A stretch of 64,000 nucleotides of DNA, taken from NCBI GenBank assembly GCA_963742925.1, contig CAVUNV010000009.1:186001-250000 (forward strand), given 5' to 3'. Positions 36,074 to 44,383 of this stretch are shown here, piece after piece (positions within the stretch are counted from its first letter, which is position 1; the number at the start of each line of letters is the position of its first letter). Made by a program: the position numbers and the translations under genes. The notes beneath the pieces were generated by a model. It had not been told where the DNA came from, searched no databases, and saw only the letters and a list, made by a program, of their open reading frames with translations. This stretch comes from PALSA-612 sp963742925. Lineage in GTDB: Bacteria > Actinomycetota > Thermoleophilia > Gaiellales > Gaiellaceae.

Positions 36074-36595
36074 CTACGAGGTCGGGCTCGAGATAGCGAC
36101 CTTCGCCGGCTTCACGGGAACGACCGGCAACGCCTGGAACTTGTCCTGGCAGAAGCTCGCAGCATCGGCCGAGTAGATGTTTCCCGGCACGTCGAACGTC
36201 CCGGCCGAAAGGAGCGCCACGCCCTTTCCGGCCACGCTGAGGTCGAGCAGCGTCGCCTCGGTGATCTTGATCTTCACGGCGCCGCTGCTGCGGAAGCGCA
36301 TGGAGTTGCCCGTGTACCGGATGCGGCCGTCGGGGAGCACCAGTCTGGTGTCCGCTCCGATCACCTTCGGCGCCGGGCCGTCTCCCGAGATCGTGTCATC
36401 GGTCGTGACCGTGCCGCTCTGCAGCCGGCCGAAGACGATCCCGCGACTCAGGACCAGCGACACGTTGCCGAATCCGCTCTGGACGACCAGGCAGCCGTCG
36501 CCCGGTGCGCTCACGGTTGCCCCGCCGAGCGGCGCAAAGAGACCGACGACGAGGCCGGAGGCGATGATCACGACAGCAGAGAGGAGCGGGCGCAT
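36074..36595 (-). CDS. Secreted protein of unknown function
   Basis: 173 residues from ATG at 36595 (upstream 36664 is possible but gives a poorer signal peptide). The N-terminus MRPLLSAVVIIASGLVVGLFA is a signal peptide or anchor. The mature part is Gly/Val/Ser-rich beta sequence (LVLSRGIVFGRLQSG; TRLVLPDGRIRYTGNSMRF) and contains no catalytic motif. It lies upstream of the two-component system on the same strand, with a 29-nt gap, and might be part of its operon or regulon. No family recognised. Confidence 0.65.
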   Translation of the reverse strand: MRPLLSAVVIIASGLVVGLFAPLGGATVSAPGDGCLVVQSGFGNVSLVLSRGIVFGRLQSGTVTTDDTISGDGPAPKVIGADTRLVLPDGRIRYTGNSMRFRSSGAVKIKITEATLLDLSVAGKGVALLSAGTFDVPGNIYSADAASFCQDKFQALPVVPVKPAKVAISSPTS

Positions 36596-36677
36596 CAGAC
36601 TGAGCGTATCGCCGCGCGGTGTGCCGACCTTGAGCGGGATGTAAAGAAACTGTGATCGGGCCAATGCCCGACGCGAT

Positions 36678-37874
36678 CTACGGCGAGGAGTGCAGGAGCG
36701 CGCCGGACGTGTACTCGCCGCTCGGGTTCCAGAGCAGGAAGCCGTTCGCGTGCATCGCCCGGGCGGCGTCGATCTGCTCGCCGACCTGCTCGAGCCCGTA
36801 GTTGATCTTGATCGTGAAGTCCTGCAGCCACGGCGTGACGCGGACCTTCTCGCCTCGTGTGGCGCGGTCGAAGTCGCGGAGCGAGTGCACCACCGTCGCG
36901 TACGGGAACGCCTCGGGCTCGATCAGGTTGTACTCGCCCGGGTTGTAGTGCGACGGGTAGACCATCGGGTAGATCGCGTCCAGCACCTTGCCGATCCGTT
37001 TCGGGGTCTGGCCGATGCCGAGGTCGCGAGACGCCGAGAGCCCGAACACGTCCGCCGACACGCGCACGCCGAGCGGGTGCAAGCGCTTGACGGCGTAGCT
37101 GAAGAAGCGGTCGATCGTCGCAGCACGCGCTTCCTTGCGGCGATGCGGATACACGATCGTGGCCAGGTCGCCGTCGGTGGGAAAGCGGACGTAGTCGAAC
37201 TGGATCTCGTCGAAGCCGGCCCTGGCCGCGGCGGCGGCGATGTCGACGTTGTACTTCCAGACGCGCTGGTCGTACATGTTCGACCAGCCCAGGCCGTTCG
37301 AGTTCTTCCAGACGCCTCCGTACCTGCTCTGGATGCCGAGGTCGGGCTGGCCGGAGGTCAGGGTCGGATCCTCGAACATGACGACACGGCCGATCAGGTA
37401 GACGCCGGCTCGGTGCGCCTCGGCGGCCAGCTTCGGCGCGTCGTAGTACGTCCGGGCCGCGCCGACTTTGCGCGCGAGCGCCGGCGTCGACGGGCTGACG
37501 AAGCCGACGTACCCGTTCTCGTCCTTGACGTCGAGCTCGATCGTGTTCAGCCCGTGGGAGGTGAGGCCGAGATAGCTCTCGAACTTGCCCGGTAACGAGG
37601 CCAGGCCCTCGGTCAGGTGAACACCACGGATCTCGGTGGGGATCCGGCCCTTGAACGGGCTCCGCGCCACGATCGGGTGCGTCGCAGACGTCTTCGCCGT
37701 CCCGGCCGCATGATGGCCGCGCGACGAGATGTAGGTCGCGCCGCCCGCGATCGCAGCAACGATGCCGACGAGCACCAGCACGGCCGCCGTACGTCTGATC
37801 CGGCGACGGCGCCGAGCCTGATGACGACGATCACGGAAACGGTCGTTCGGATCGATGCGGTCGTGAAGGAACAT
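36678..37874 (-). CDS. Putative glycoside hydrolase (DUF4015 family), membrane-anchored
   Basis: 398 residues. A basic N-terminus and one helix (AAVLVLVGIVAAIAGGATYI) anchor it; the rest is outside the membrane. It reads EIRGVHLTEGLASLPGK, NTIELDVKDENGYVGF, YLIGRVVMFEDPTL, AGFDEIQFDYVRFPTDGD, LGVRVSADVFGLSAS and YPMVYPSHYNPGEYN, a TIM-barrel sequence related to glycosidase families. Conserved Asp residues (FDEIQFDYVRFPTDG) are candidate catalytic residues. Substrate is unknown; surface polysaccharide is a guess. Confidence 0.82.
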   Translation of the reverse strand: MFLHDRIDPNDRFRDRRHQARRRRRIRRTAAVLVLVGIVAAIAGGATYISSRGHHAAGTAKTSATHPIVARSPFKGRIPTEIRGVHLTEGLASLPGKFESYLGLTSHGLNTIELDVKDENGYVGFVSPSTPALARKVGAARTYYDAPKLAAEAHRAGVYLIGRVVMFEDPTLTSGQPDLGIQSRYGGVWKNSNGLGWSNMYDQRVWKYNVDIAAAAARAGFDEIQFDYVRFPTDGDLATIVYPHRRKEARAATIDRFFSYAVKRLHPLGVRVSADVFGLSASRDLGIGQTPKRIGKVLDAIYPMVYPSHYNPGEYNLIEPEAFPYATVVHSLRDFDRATRGEKVRVTPWLQDFTIKINYGLEQVGEQIDAARAMHANGFLLWNPSGEYTSGALLHSSP

Positions 37875-37881
37875 CCCGGGA

Positions 37882-38976
37882 CTACACGCTACGCCCTCCC
37901 GACCCCAGTGGCAACTCGGCTGAGTCCCACCTGAAGCCGGTGCTCGAAGGGGTCGCCGCGAGCGGGCTCGACGGCAGGCCGGCCCGCGGCGCCGGGTCGT
38001 TGAAGCCCGCGGGCGCGACGTCGTTCGGAGTGTCCGGGTGGAAGAGCGAGGCGAGATACTGGATCTGGCCGCGGCCCGCGCCGAGCTCGAACTGGCCGCC
38101 GCCGTACAGGGCGATCTCGTGCTCCCGGCAATGATCGTAGGCGTCGAGCAGGGCTCGAAGGCTGCCGAAACGGGACGGCTTCACGTTCAGCGCGCGCGGC
38201 GGGAACGGCAGCTCCTCGATGTCGGCGACGGAGTGGATGATCGCGTCCCACGTGATCCGCTCCCGGTGGGGCGCGAGCGCTTCCTGGGCCGCCGCGGTCG
38301 TCAGGTCGGGGTCCTCGATCCAGGCGTGCGGAAAGCCCTCCGCGACGAGCCGGTAGAGCGCTGCGTCGGCGGGCTGGTCGACGACCGTGCCCCGATACGC
38401 CCCCTTCAGGTCGACGGTGGCCACCGCGCCGAGGGCCGCCAGCTCCTCGACGAGTGCCGCGTCCCAGTCGCTCGTCGGGTCGAGCTTGAACCGCGTCCCC
38501 GGATACCCCGCGAGCAGGCGAAGGAGCGGCTCGGTCCGCGGAGGATCGCCGAGCCGGAGCGAGACCACGAACGAGACCGGTCGCGACTCGCGCCCGAGCA
38601 CCTCCGCCAGCGAGCGCCCGGCCTGGCGGAGCGCCAGGTCGAGTGCGGCGCTCTCGAACGCCCAGCGGCGGTAGTACCGGGCCGCGCCCATCGACGGCTC
38701 GGCAGCCGGGAACAGGTCGAGGGAGCCGACGAGCGCGGAGAAGGAGTCGAGCGTGTGCGTGCCGGCCAGCTCGTGGACGGGCCCGGCCTGCTGGAAGCGC
38801 TCCTGGTCATCGCTGCTGTAGGTGACGTCCTCGCCGATGCCCGTCTCCCCCGCGCCATGGAGCGACACGATCGTCGTCCGCCGGGTGAAGTCGCTCGACA
38901 CGTCGCGCTGCAGGCCGGCGAGGTCGTACGACTCGACCTCGACGCCGAGCCCGCGGACGAGGTCGTACGTGCTCAT
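37882..38976 (-). CDS. Enolase-superfamily enzyme (mandelate racemase/muconate lactonizing-like)
   Basis: 364 residues from ATG at 38976, overlapping the cation antiporter stop (ATGA). The C-terminal barrel has TRFKLDPTSDWDAAL (catalytic Lys strand), VDLKGAYRG, AWIEDPDL and ITWDAIIHSVAD, positions where enolase-family members place metal-binding Asp/Glu residues; LNVKPSRFGSLRAL and YGGGQFELGAG fill the C-terminal strands. The N-terminal capping domain includes GEDVTYSSDD. Reaction and substrate are unclear. Confidence 0.75.
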   Translation of the reverse strand: MSTYDLVRGLGVEVESYDLAGLQRDVSSDFTRRTTIVSLHGAGETGIGEDVTYSSDDQERFQQAGPVHELAGTHTLDSFSALVGSLDLFPAAEPSMGAARYYRRWAFESAALDLALRQAGRSLAEVLGRESRPVSFVVSLRLGDPPRTEPLLRLLAGYPGTRFKLDPTSDWDAALVEELAALGAVATVDLKGAYRGTVVDQPADAALYRLVAEGFPHAWIEDPDLTTAAAQEALAPHRERITWDAIIHSVADIEELPFPPRALNVKPSRFGSLRALLDAYDHCREHEIALYGGGQFELGAGRGQIQYLASLFHPDTPNDVAPAGFNDPAPRAGLPSSPLAATPSSTGFRWDSAELPLGSGGRSV

Positions 38977-39971
38977 CGCGAGACGATCACCACCGCGAAG
39001 GCTACGTACAGCGCCACGATCACCGCTCCCTCGACTCGCCTGATGCCGTGACCTGCGTACGTCAGCGCGATCGCGACGACCGTCATGCCTACGAGCCACC
39101 AGACCGAGAACGCGACGAGACCCGAGGCCGAGCCGAGTGACAGCACGAGCGCCGGCAATGCGATCCCGGCGAGGATGTTGAGGCTGTTCGAGTTGAACGA
39201 CTCGCTGACGACCGCCGAGCCACGCCCGTGGAGAGCGAGCCGCACCGCCGTCAGGAGATTCGGGAGGCTGGTCAGCGCGGCGAGCACGAGCGTCCCGATC
39301 ACAACGTCCGACAATCCCCAGCGGCGACCGAGGTCGGTTCCGGCGTGCACCATCCCCACGCTTCCGGCCACGATCGCCGCCAGCGCGCCGGCCAGCACGG
39401 CCAGATCACGGCCCGTCGCTCTCGGCGCGACCTCGCCGGTGCGGAGGTCTCGCACCTCCTCCCGTACAGCTGCGACGAGGAAGTGCCGTACCGGCGCCAC
39501 CGGGACGATCCTGGCGATCCGGGCCGGCCGGATCGAGAGGAAGAACACGTAGGGCGCCAGCACCACGACGATCAGCACCGTCGCTGCGACGGCGCCGATC
39601 GCGCCGAGCACCAGAGCCGCCGCGAGCGCCGTCACCGCCAGGGCGACGCCGCCGTTCAGCAGCAGCCCGTGCCGGTGGATCCGGACGCTGCCGGCGACGA
39701 TGGCGCTCACCCCGAGCAGGGCGGCCAGGTTGAAGACGTTCGAGCCGATGACGACGCCGGTGCCGATCTCGGAGTTGCTGGCGATCAGCGCGGTGACGGC
39801 CGTCGCGATCTCGGGGGCATCCGAGCCGAGAGCCGTCAGGATGCCGTGCAGACCCTCCGAGACACCGAGCCGTTCACTCGACCGGTCGAGCTCGCGCGCG
39901 AAGACGACCGTCGCGGCGAGGGTCAGCACGACGCTGGCACAGAAGACGGGAACGGCGAGCCCGGTGGACAC
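38973..39971 (-). CDS. Calcium/sodium antiporter family (CaCA) membrane protein
   Basis: 332 residues with about ten membrane helices in two inverted halves. Alpha-1: TALGSDAPEIATAVTALIAS and GSNVFNLAALLGV; alpha-2: TLVLAALTSLPNLLTAVRLA and ESFNSNSLNILAGIALP. A polar loop near 165-190 separates the halves. Some members exchange Ca2+ for Na+ or H+; here the acidic ligand in the second half (SLPN for the usual S-P-E) differs, so cation selectivity is doubtful. It overlaps the enolase-like gene by 4 nt. Confidence 0.85.
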   Translation of the reverse strand: MSTGLAVPVFCASVVLTLAATVVFARELDRSSERLGVSEGLHGILTALGSDAPEIATAVTALIASNSEIGTGVVIGSNVFNLAALLGVSAIVAGSVRIHRHGLLLNGGVALAVTALAAALVLGAIGAVAATVLIVVVLAPYVFFLSIRPARIARIVPVAPVRHFLVAAVREEVRDLRTGEVAPRATGRDLAVLAGALAAIVAGSVGMVHAGTDLGRRWGLSDVVIGTLVLAALTSLPNLLTAVRLALHGRGSAVVSESFNSNSLNILAGIALPALVLSLGSASGLVAFSVWWLVGMTVVAIALTYAGHGIRRVEGAVIVALYVAFAVVIVSR

Positions 39972-39992
39972 GCGAGACCGCGGAGGCGGGGC

Positions 39993-40847
39993 TTACCGCT
40001 CGTAGGTGTAGAAGCCGCGGCCCGTCTTGCGGCCGAGCAGGCCGGCCCTCGCCATCGCGACCAGGCGGGGCGGCGGCGCCATGCGGGGCTCGCGAAGGCT
40101 CTCCCAGAGCGCCTCGGAGGCATGCACGTGGATGTCGACGCCGATCAGGTCGATCAGCGCGCACGGCCCGATCGGCCACCGCGTCCCGTGCAGCATCGCC
40201 TTGTCGAGATCATCGGGCGTGACGCCGGCTTCGTCGAGCACGCGCACACAGTCGTTCAGAAGCGGGATCAGCACCCGGTTGACGACGAAGCCCGGCGTGT
40301 CGGAGCACCGGACCGGCTCCTTCCCGATCCGCCCTGCGAACTCGTAGGCGGCGTCGTGGACGGCCGGGTCGGTGAGCTCGGTGCGGACCACCTCGACCAG
40401 CGGCATGACCGGCGCGGGGTTGAAGAAGTGCATCCCGACGACGCGCTCGGGATGCGAGCTCGCAGCGGCGATCTCCGTGACCGACAGGGCCGAGGTGTTC
40501 GTCGCGAGGACGGCCTGCGGCGAGACGATCGAATCGAGGGCGGCGAACAGCTCCTTCTTCGGCTCGACCTGCTCGACGATCGCCTCGATGACGAGGTCGC
40601 AACCGGACAGGTCGGCGAGATCCGTCGTCAGGCGCAGCCGGCCGAGCGCTGCGTCCATCTCGCTCTGCGTCAGGCGCTCCTTCTCGACGCTTCTCGCGAG
40701 ATACCGCTCGATCGTCGCGCGGCCCCGCTCCGCGAGCTCCTCCGTCACCTCGCGGCCGACCGTGTCGACGCCCGCCTGCACGCAGACCTGCGCGATACCG
40801 GCACCCATCGTGCCGAGCCCGACGACTCCGACCGTCCGGATCTCCAC
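39993..40847 (-). CDS. 3-hydroxyacyl-CoA (3-hydroxybutyryl-CoA) dehydrogenase
   Basis: 284 residues. NAD-binding motif VGVVGLGTMGAGIAQV; LVIEAIVEQVEPKKELFAAL; catalytic region TNTSALSVTEIA and HFFNPAPVMPLVEVVRT (His-Phe-Phe-Asn-Pro), and C-terminal VVNRVLIPLLNDCVRVL and YTYER. Oxidises 3-hydroxyacyl-CoA in butyrate metabolism or beta-oxidation. Stand-alone single-domain form of the Hbd type. It lies 21 nt upstream of the antiporter gene on the same strand; no other fatty-acid gene is nearby. Confidence 0.92.
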   Translation of the reverse strand: MEIRTVGVVGLGTMGAGIAQVCVQAGVDTVGREVTEELAERGRATIERYLARSVEKERLTQSEMDAALGRLRLTTDLADLSGCDLVIEAIVEQVEPKKELFAALDSIVSPQAVLATNTSALSVTEIAAASSHPERVVGMHFFNPAPVMPLVEVVRTELTDPAVHDAAYEFAGRIGKEPVRCSDTPGFVVNRVLIPLLNDCVRVLDEAGVTPDDLDKAMLHGTRWPIGPCALIDLIGVDIHVHASEALWESLREPRMAPPPRLVAMARAGLLGRKTGRGFYTYER

Positions 40848-41012
40848 CCGGCGATCCTAGATCACGGTGGTGGGCTAGGCCTGGCGCGGACCGTGCAGGA
40901 CGGCGATGCGGCGCCTGGGGGTGCGCCTGAAGAGGCTGAGCAGCAGCTGGGTCATGCCGTCCTCATCGGCAGGCACCGGCCAGCCCTGAAGCTCGGTCGA
41001 GGTAGCTCCCCT

Positions 41013-42338
41013 CTACCGCAAGCGACGCAGGAAGGGCACCAGCGTCCTGACCAGGCTGCTCTTGCCCGGCCGGGCCACGAGCGCGTCGAGATGATCCATG
41101 CCCCCGTCCGCGACGATCACAGCCTTCCCGGCCGGAGAGCGCGACCCCGCGATGAAGGCTCGCGCGGCCGTGAGGATCCGTCCGGGCGCGATGTCCGACG
41201 CGAACGCGTACAGCGGCAGATCGATCTCACGACGATGGAGGAGCCGCAGGCCGAGCAGTCGCGTGGTCGCGTTCATCTCGAGCCGCCCGACGGCCAGCGC
41301 GTCGAGCTGCAGCCGCTTCGGGTAGTACCACTCGACCGCGTTGGCGGGCTCGCGCCCGAACGTGCTCGCGAGGTTCTGGACGGGCGAGAGCTCGTCGTCT
41401 CGCCACGGACGCGGCTTGCCGGTCGGGGCGAGCGAACCCAGGTGCGCGTGGAGCAGCGCGATCGGGCCGGTCGCCTCGTCGAAGGCGTATCCGAGCAAGG
41501 CCTCGTTCGTGACCGGAAACAGGGGAGCGAAGATCAGCGGCAGCACCTGATGACGCTGGAGGACGGAGGCTCCATCAGGGTCGTGCCGCGCGAAGAGCGC
41601 CGCCGTCTCGACGAGCGCGCCGCCCAGCCATGCCGGGGCCCACGGCAGCACGCTCTCGAACGGGCTGCTCGTCTCGATGTCCGCGAGCTGCTTCCGTGCG
41701 TTCGCGAGCGAGGGCGCCGGAAAGGTGCCCATTGCCCCGCCGTCGATGCTCACGAGCCCGGCGAGGTCTCGATACCCGGGGCGGCCTGCGAAGTCCCAGC
41801 TCGCGTAGGCAAGCGCGACCGTGGCACCGAGCGAGTGGCCTCCGAGGATCACCGTGCGACCGCCGGCCCGGGCAGCCAGGACGATCCGGTGCAGGTCGTC
41901 GATCGCCACCTTCAGCCCCCACCGGCGGACGAACGTCGCCGAGTCCTCGTCGACCGGCCGGAAGCGCTTCCCACCCACCTTCTCGAGACCGAGGTAGTAG
42001 CGCAGGGCCAGCCGAGGATCTCCTCGGGCGAAGACCGATGTGTCCTCGAACGCCTGCGTCCGGTGGTCGACGGTCCAGACCTGGAGCCCGGGAGCCTGCG
42101 CGGTCAGTGCTCTCGCGAGGAGCGACAGCGAGCCGGCTCCGCCGCCGGAGCCGGGAAGCAGCACGAGAACACGTCTCGCCGAGGACGGCCCGAACTTCTC
42201 GACGAACACCCGGTCGTAGACGACGGGGCCCGGCGCCGGGGCACCGCGGATCGCGACGTACCGGCCGGCCCGAGCAACCCCCGTGGCTGCAGCGGCGACC
42301 GCCAACACGAGACATGCAGCGGGAAGTGCGCGACGCAA
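41013..42338 (-). CDS. Secreted alpha/beta-hydrolase
   Basis: 441 residues from TTG at 42338, chosen because GGAGGA is 6 nt upstream. Signal peptide (PAACLVLAVAAAATGVARA) then an alpha/beta-hydrolase fold: RVLVLLPGSGGGAGSL (oxyanion region), nucleophile elbow in LGGHSLGATVALAYAS and VSIDGGAMGTFPAPSL, and a late His in MDHLDALVARPGKSS, the candidate catalytic His. Probably acts outside the membrane on an ester or similar bond; the substrate is unknown. An isolated gene. Confidence 0.82.
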   Translation of the reverse strand: MRRALPAACLVLAVAAAATGVARAGRYVAIRGAPAPGPVVYDRVFVEKFGPSSARRVLVLLPGSGGGAGSLSLLARALTAQAPGLQVWTVDHRTQAFEDTSVFARGDPRLALRYYLGLEKVGGKRFRPVDEDSATFVRRWGLKVAIDDLHRIVLAARAGGRTVILGGHSLGATVALAYASWDFAGRPGYRDLAGLVSIDGGAMGTFPAPSLANARKQLADIETSSPFESVLPWAPAWLGGALVETAALFARHDPDGASVLQRHQVLPLIFAPLFPVTNEALLGYAFDEATGPIALLHAHLGSLAPTGKPRPWRDDELSPVQNLASTFGREPANAVEWYYPKRLQLDALAVGRLEMNATTRLLGLRLLHRREIDLPLYAFASDIAPGRILTAARAFIAGSRSPAGKAVIVADGGMDHLDALVARPGKSSLVRTLVPFLRRLR

Positions 42339-42559
42339 CGGCGTTCCTCCAACCGACTTGCCAGAAACAGGGTATCCCAGTTGTCGTGTCTCCTAGAGGG
42401 TTGATGGGAAATTCGGCCGACGCCGGGGGCGCTCCAGACCAAGCCGGGCGGTACGGTCGTTCGCGGCTCGTAGCAGCGCTACGGGTCGCGGGCGAACGTA
42501 CTGATCCGGCGCCGCGTCTGGGGCGTCATCCGGCCCGGCTGAGTTTCACATCAGGCCTC

Positions 42560-42565
42560 TAGACT
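42560..42565 (+). promoter_or_regulatory. -10 hexamer TAGACT, leaderless arrangement
   Basis: TAGACT ends 6 nt before the GTG at 42572. It supports that GTG as the real start of the zinc-ribbon gene whose upstream half is broken by frame shifts. Confidence 0.5.
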
Positions 42566-42571
42566 TCGCTC

Positions 42572-43143
42572 GTGACCGCCGCCGCGCACGTGAAGCTCAC
42601 CGAGGCTTCCGCCCGGAGGCTCCGCGGGTGAGGTCGCCGTGGGGGCGCCGGTCGACCGCGAGCCGGGCCTCGATCCCGTCCGCCGGCGCGCTTCGCCGCG
42701 AGCGGCGGGCGATCCTCCGGTTCCGGGAAGAGCGCCTGCGCGACCTCGGAGGCCTCCTGCTCGAGATGTTCCGCCACGACCGGTTCCGCGAGGATCTCGT
42801 TCGCGAGCGCTGCGAGGAGCTGCTCGAGATCGACGATCACCTGGCGGGGATCGACGCCCTGCTCGGCATCTCCTGGACGCCTCACGAGCCGGCCCGTTGC
42901 GCATGCGGCGCGCCGCTCCCGGCGGAGGCGCAGTTCTGCGCGGCGTGTGGGCGGTCGGTCGGCGAGGCGGCGCGGCCGTGCCCGGCCTGCGGAAACCCGC
43001 TGGCCGCCGATGCCGCCTTCTGCGGCCGCTGCGGCCTCCGCGCGGACGCACGCGCCGTCCAGGAGGCCGAATCGCAACCGGACGAGCCGCGGCGGCTCGA
43101 GGAGAAGCAGCAGGAGGCCGCGGCCGAGGTCGCGGAGGGCTGA
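42572..43143 (+). CDS. Zinc-ribbon protein (probably two one-base frame breaks near the N-terminus)
   Basis: The clear part starts about 42680: RRERRAILRFREERLRDL, LLLEMFRHDRFREDLVRERC (helical), then CACGAPLPAEAQFCAACG and CPACGNPLAADAAFCGRCG, two CxxC-x(n)-CxxC zinc ribbons, and a charged tail. A GTG at 42628 gives an intact short version. However, GTG at 42572 with a -10 at 42560 starts VTAAAHVKLTEASARRLRG, and removal of one base near 42615-42625 and one near 42660-42700 would join it to the zinc-ribbon part (190 codons). That version is preferred but less certain. Function unknown; it precedes another zinc-ribbon gene. Confidence 0.6.
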
Positions 43144-43148
43144 GAAGC

Positions 43149-43736
43149 GTGCCGCTCCCGCCCGACCCCGTCTGCCGAACCTGCGGCGCACCGGCCGGAC
43201 ACCGGCAGGAGTACTGCCTGGAGTGCGGCAACCGTCTCGTCCTGCCCCGTCGTGCGCCGGCGGTGGCCGCGTGGGTCGTACCGTCGCTGGCGGCCCTCGT
43301 CGTCGCCGCCACGGGAGCGGCCGCTTCCATCGCCGCCACGTCCGGGCATGCGAGCCGTGGCTCGCACACGCTCGTCGCCACCTCGGCTCTCCGGCCCGCG
43401 CCGCCGCCGGCGCCGCCCAGGACGTCCGGCTCGTCGAAGCCCGGCAAGGCGCAGCGGCGACTGATCGCCTGGCCGGCCACGGGCGGCTACACGATCGTGC
43501 TCGCATCGGTACCGCTCTCCGTCGGCGCCGCCGCCGCGCGGGCGAAGGCACTCGCCGCCCTCCGGGCCGGCCTCTCACAGGTCGGCGTGCTGGTCTCGTC
43601 GAGCTACCCGAGCCTCCAGCCCGGCTACTACGTCGTCTTCAGCGGCGTCTACCCGACGCTCGAGGACGCGCAGTCGTCCCTCCAGGCCGCGAAGGCTTCC
43701 TTTCCATCGGCTTACGCACGGCCGATCGCCCGCTAG
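43149..43736 (+). CDS. Membrane protein with zinc ribbon and SPOR-like domain
   Basis: 195 residues from GTG at 43149, 5 nt after the previous stop. An N-terminal zinc ribbon CRTCGAPAGHRQEYCLECG is followed by one helix (AVAAWVVPSLAALVVAATGA), a Pro/Ser linker, and a C-terminal domain with YTIVLASVPLS, AKALAALRAGLSQVGVLVSS and YYVVFSGVYPTLEDAQSSL, the beta-alpha-beta pattern of SPOR domains that bind denuded peptidoglycan glycans at division sites. A cell-envelope or division role is likely; the zinc ribbon on the cytoplasmic side is unusual. Confidence 0.7.
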   Translation: MPLPPDPVCRTCGAPAGHRQEYCLECGNRLVLPRRAPAVAAWVVPSLAALVVAATGAAASIAATSGHASRGSHTLVATSALRPAPPPAPPRTSGSSKPGKAQRRLIAWPATGGYTIVLASVPLSVGAAAARAKALAALRAGLSQVGVLVSSSYPSLQPGYYVVFSGVYPTLEDAQSSLQAAKASFPSAYARPIAR

Positions 43737-43740
43737 AGGT

Positions 43741-43758
43741 GTTTGCTCATCAGCAAAC
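43741..43758. terminator. Short hairpin after the SPOR gene
   Basis: GTTTGCT (43741-43747) pairs with AGCAAAC (43752-43758) across a 4-nt loop, 5 nt after the stop. It may end the upstream transcript. No T-tract follows. Confidence 0.4.
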
Positions 43759-43771
43759 GCTAGTCCAGACT

Positions 43772-43800
43772 TTGTAACAGCGGCCGAAAACGAGTAGACT
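43772..43800 (+). promoter_or_regulatory. Promoter: TTGTAA-17-TAGACT
   Basis: A -35 element TTGTAA at 43772-43777 and a -10 TAGACT at 43795-43800 are separated by 17 bp, close to the sigma70/HrdB consensus. It precedes the zinc-binding unknown gene (43888) and the PafBC gene. Confidence 0.65.
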
Positions 43801-43827
43801 CCGTCTTGGAACACCGTCGCGAGACGA

Positions 43828-43864
43828 TTAACCTCCGCTTAACTAGCCTTTTCCAGCAGTTAAC
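43828..43864 (+). promoter_or_regulatory. Phased TTAAC repeats in the 5' leader
   Basis: TTAAC occurs at 43828-43832, 43839-43843 and 43860-43864, spaced 11 and 21 bp, i.e. on one face of the helix. Such phased direct repeats are typical of winged-helix regulators (the PhoP and PhoB boxes are examples). They lie between the promoter at 43772 and the start at 43888, so binding would block transcription. The regulator is not identified. Confidence 0.4.
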
Positions 43865-43887
43865 AGGGACCCGAGATACTGAGGACG

Positions 43888-44340
43888 ATGGACGATCGTG
43901 TAGCCGAGATCCAGGCCGGTATGTATCAGTATTCGAGAGCCATCTATCGGTCGATTAAGGACCTGACCGATCCGTACGTCGATCCGGCCACGCAGCTCGA
44001 GTACCGCCGCGCGGTGCTGGAGGCGTGCGAGCAGACCATGGAGCGACTGGCGACCGACCCGCACTACTTCGCCAATCCGGACCGGACGCTCTTCCAGGAC
44101 ATCCGCCGCTACTTCCCGATCACGAGCCAGGCCCACGTCGCCTGGGCCGTGAACAAGGTCGTCGGCGCCGCCTGCGACTTCATCCAGGACCAGATCGACG
44201 CAGGCGCCTTCGACGGAGGCGTCGCCCGCTGCCGCGCGACGACGCGGAAGGGCAAGCCGTGCCAGCGCACGCCGCTGCCCGAGCGCGAGTACTGCCCGTC
44301 GCACCAGCACCTCGAGCAGCGCTCCAAAGTCGCGGCGTAG
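43888..44340 (+). CDS. Unknown protein with C-terminal Cys/His zinc-binding motif
   Basis: 150 residues. The helical N-terminal two-thirds includes YQYSRAIYRSIKDLTDPY, RRAVLEACEQTMERLATDP, FQDIRRYFPITSQAHVAWAV and CDFIQDQIDAGAF. The tail reads CRATTRKGKPCQRTPLPEREY-CPSH, a C-x(n)-C-x(n)-C-x2-H pattern that could bind zinc. I recognise it as a conserved actinobacterial type but know no function. It precedes the PafBC-like regulator by 43 nt on the same strand, so a joint role in stress response is possible. Confidence 0.6.
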   Translation: MDDRVAEIQAGMYQYSRAIYRSIKDLTDPYVDPATQLEYRRAVLEACEQTMERLATDPHYFANPDRTLFQDIRRYFPITSQAHVAWAVNKVVGAACDFIQDQIDAGAFDGGVARCRATTRKGKPCQRTPLPEREYCPSHQHLEQRSKVAA

Positions 44341-44383
44341 CCCTTCTGGCCGCCCGGGTCCGAGGCTGTAAGCTCGGGCCTCG

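Noticed and set aside
40875..40955. 26-codon ORF (MTQLLLSLFRRTPRRRIAVL...) on the minus strand downstream of the hydrolase
   Set aside because: Very short, no SD, and no known similarity. The region between the hydrolase stop and the dehydrogenase start (165 bp) shows no other feature.
39228..42404. A 1058-codon open frame on the plus strand opposite the antiporter, dehydrogenase and hydrolase genes
   Set aside because: Its translation is Arg/Asp/Glu-rich low-complexity sequence without any domain; the opposite strand has well-conserved genes. High GC makes such shadow frames common.
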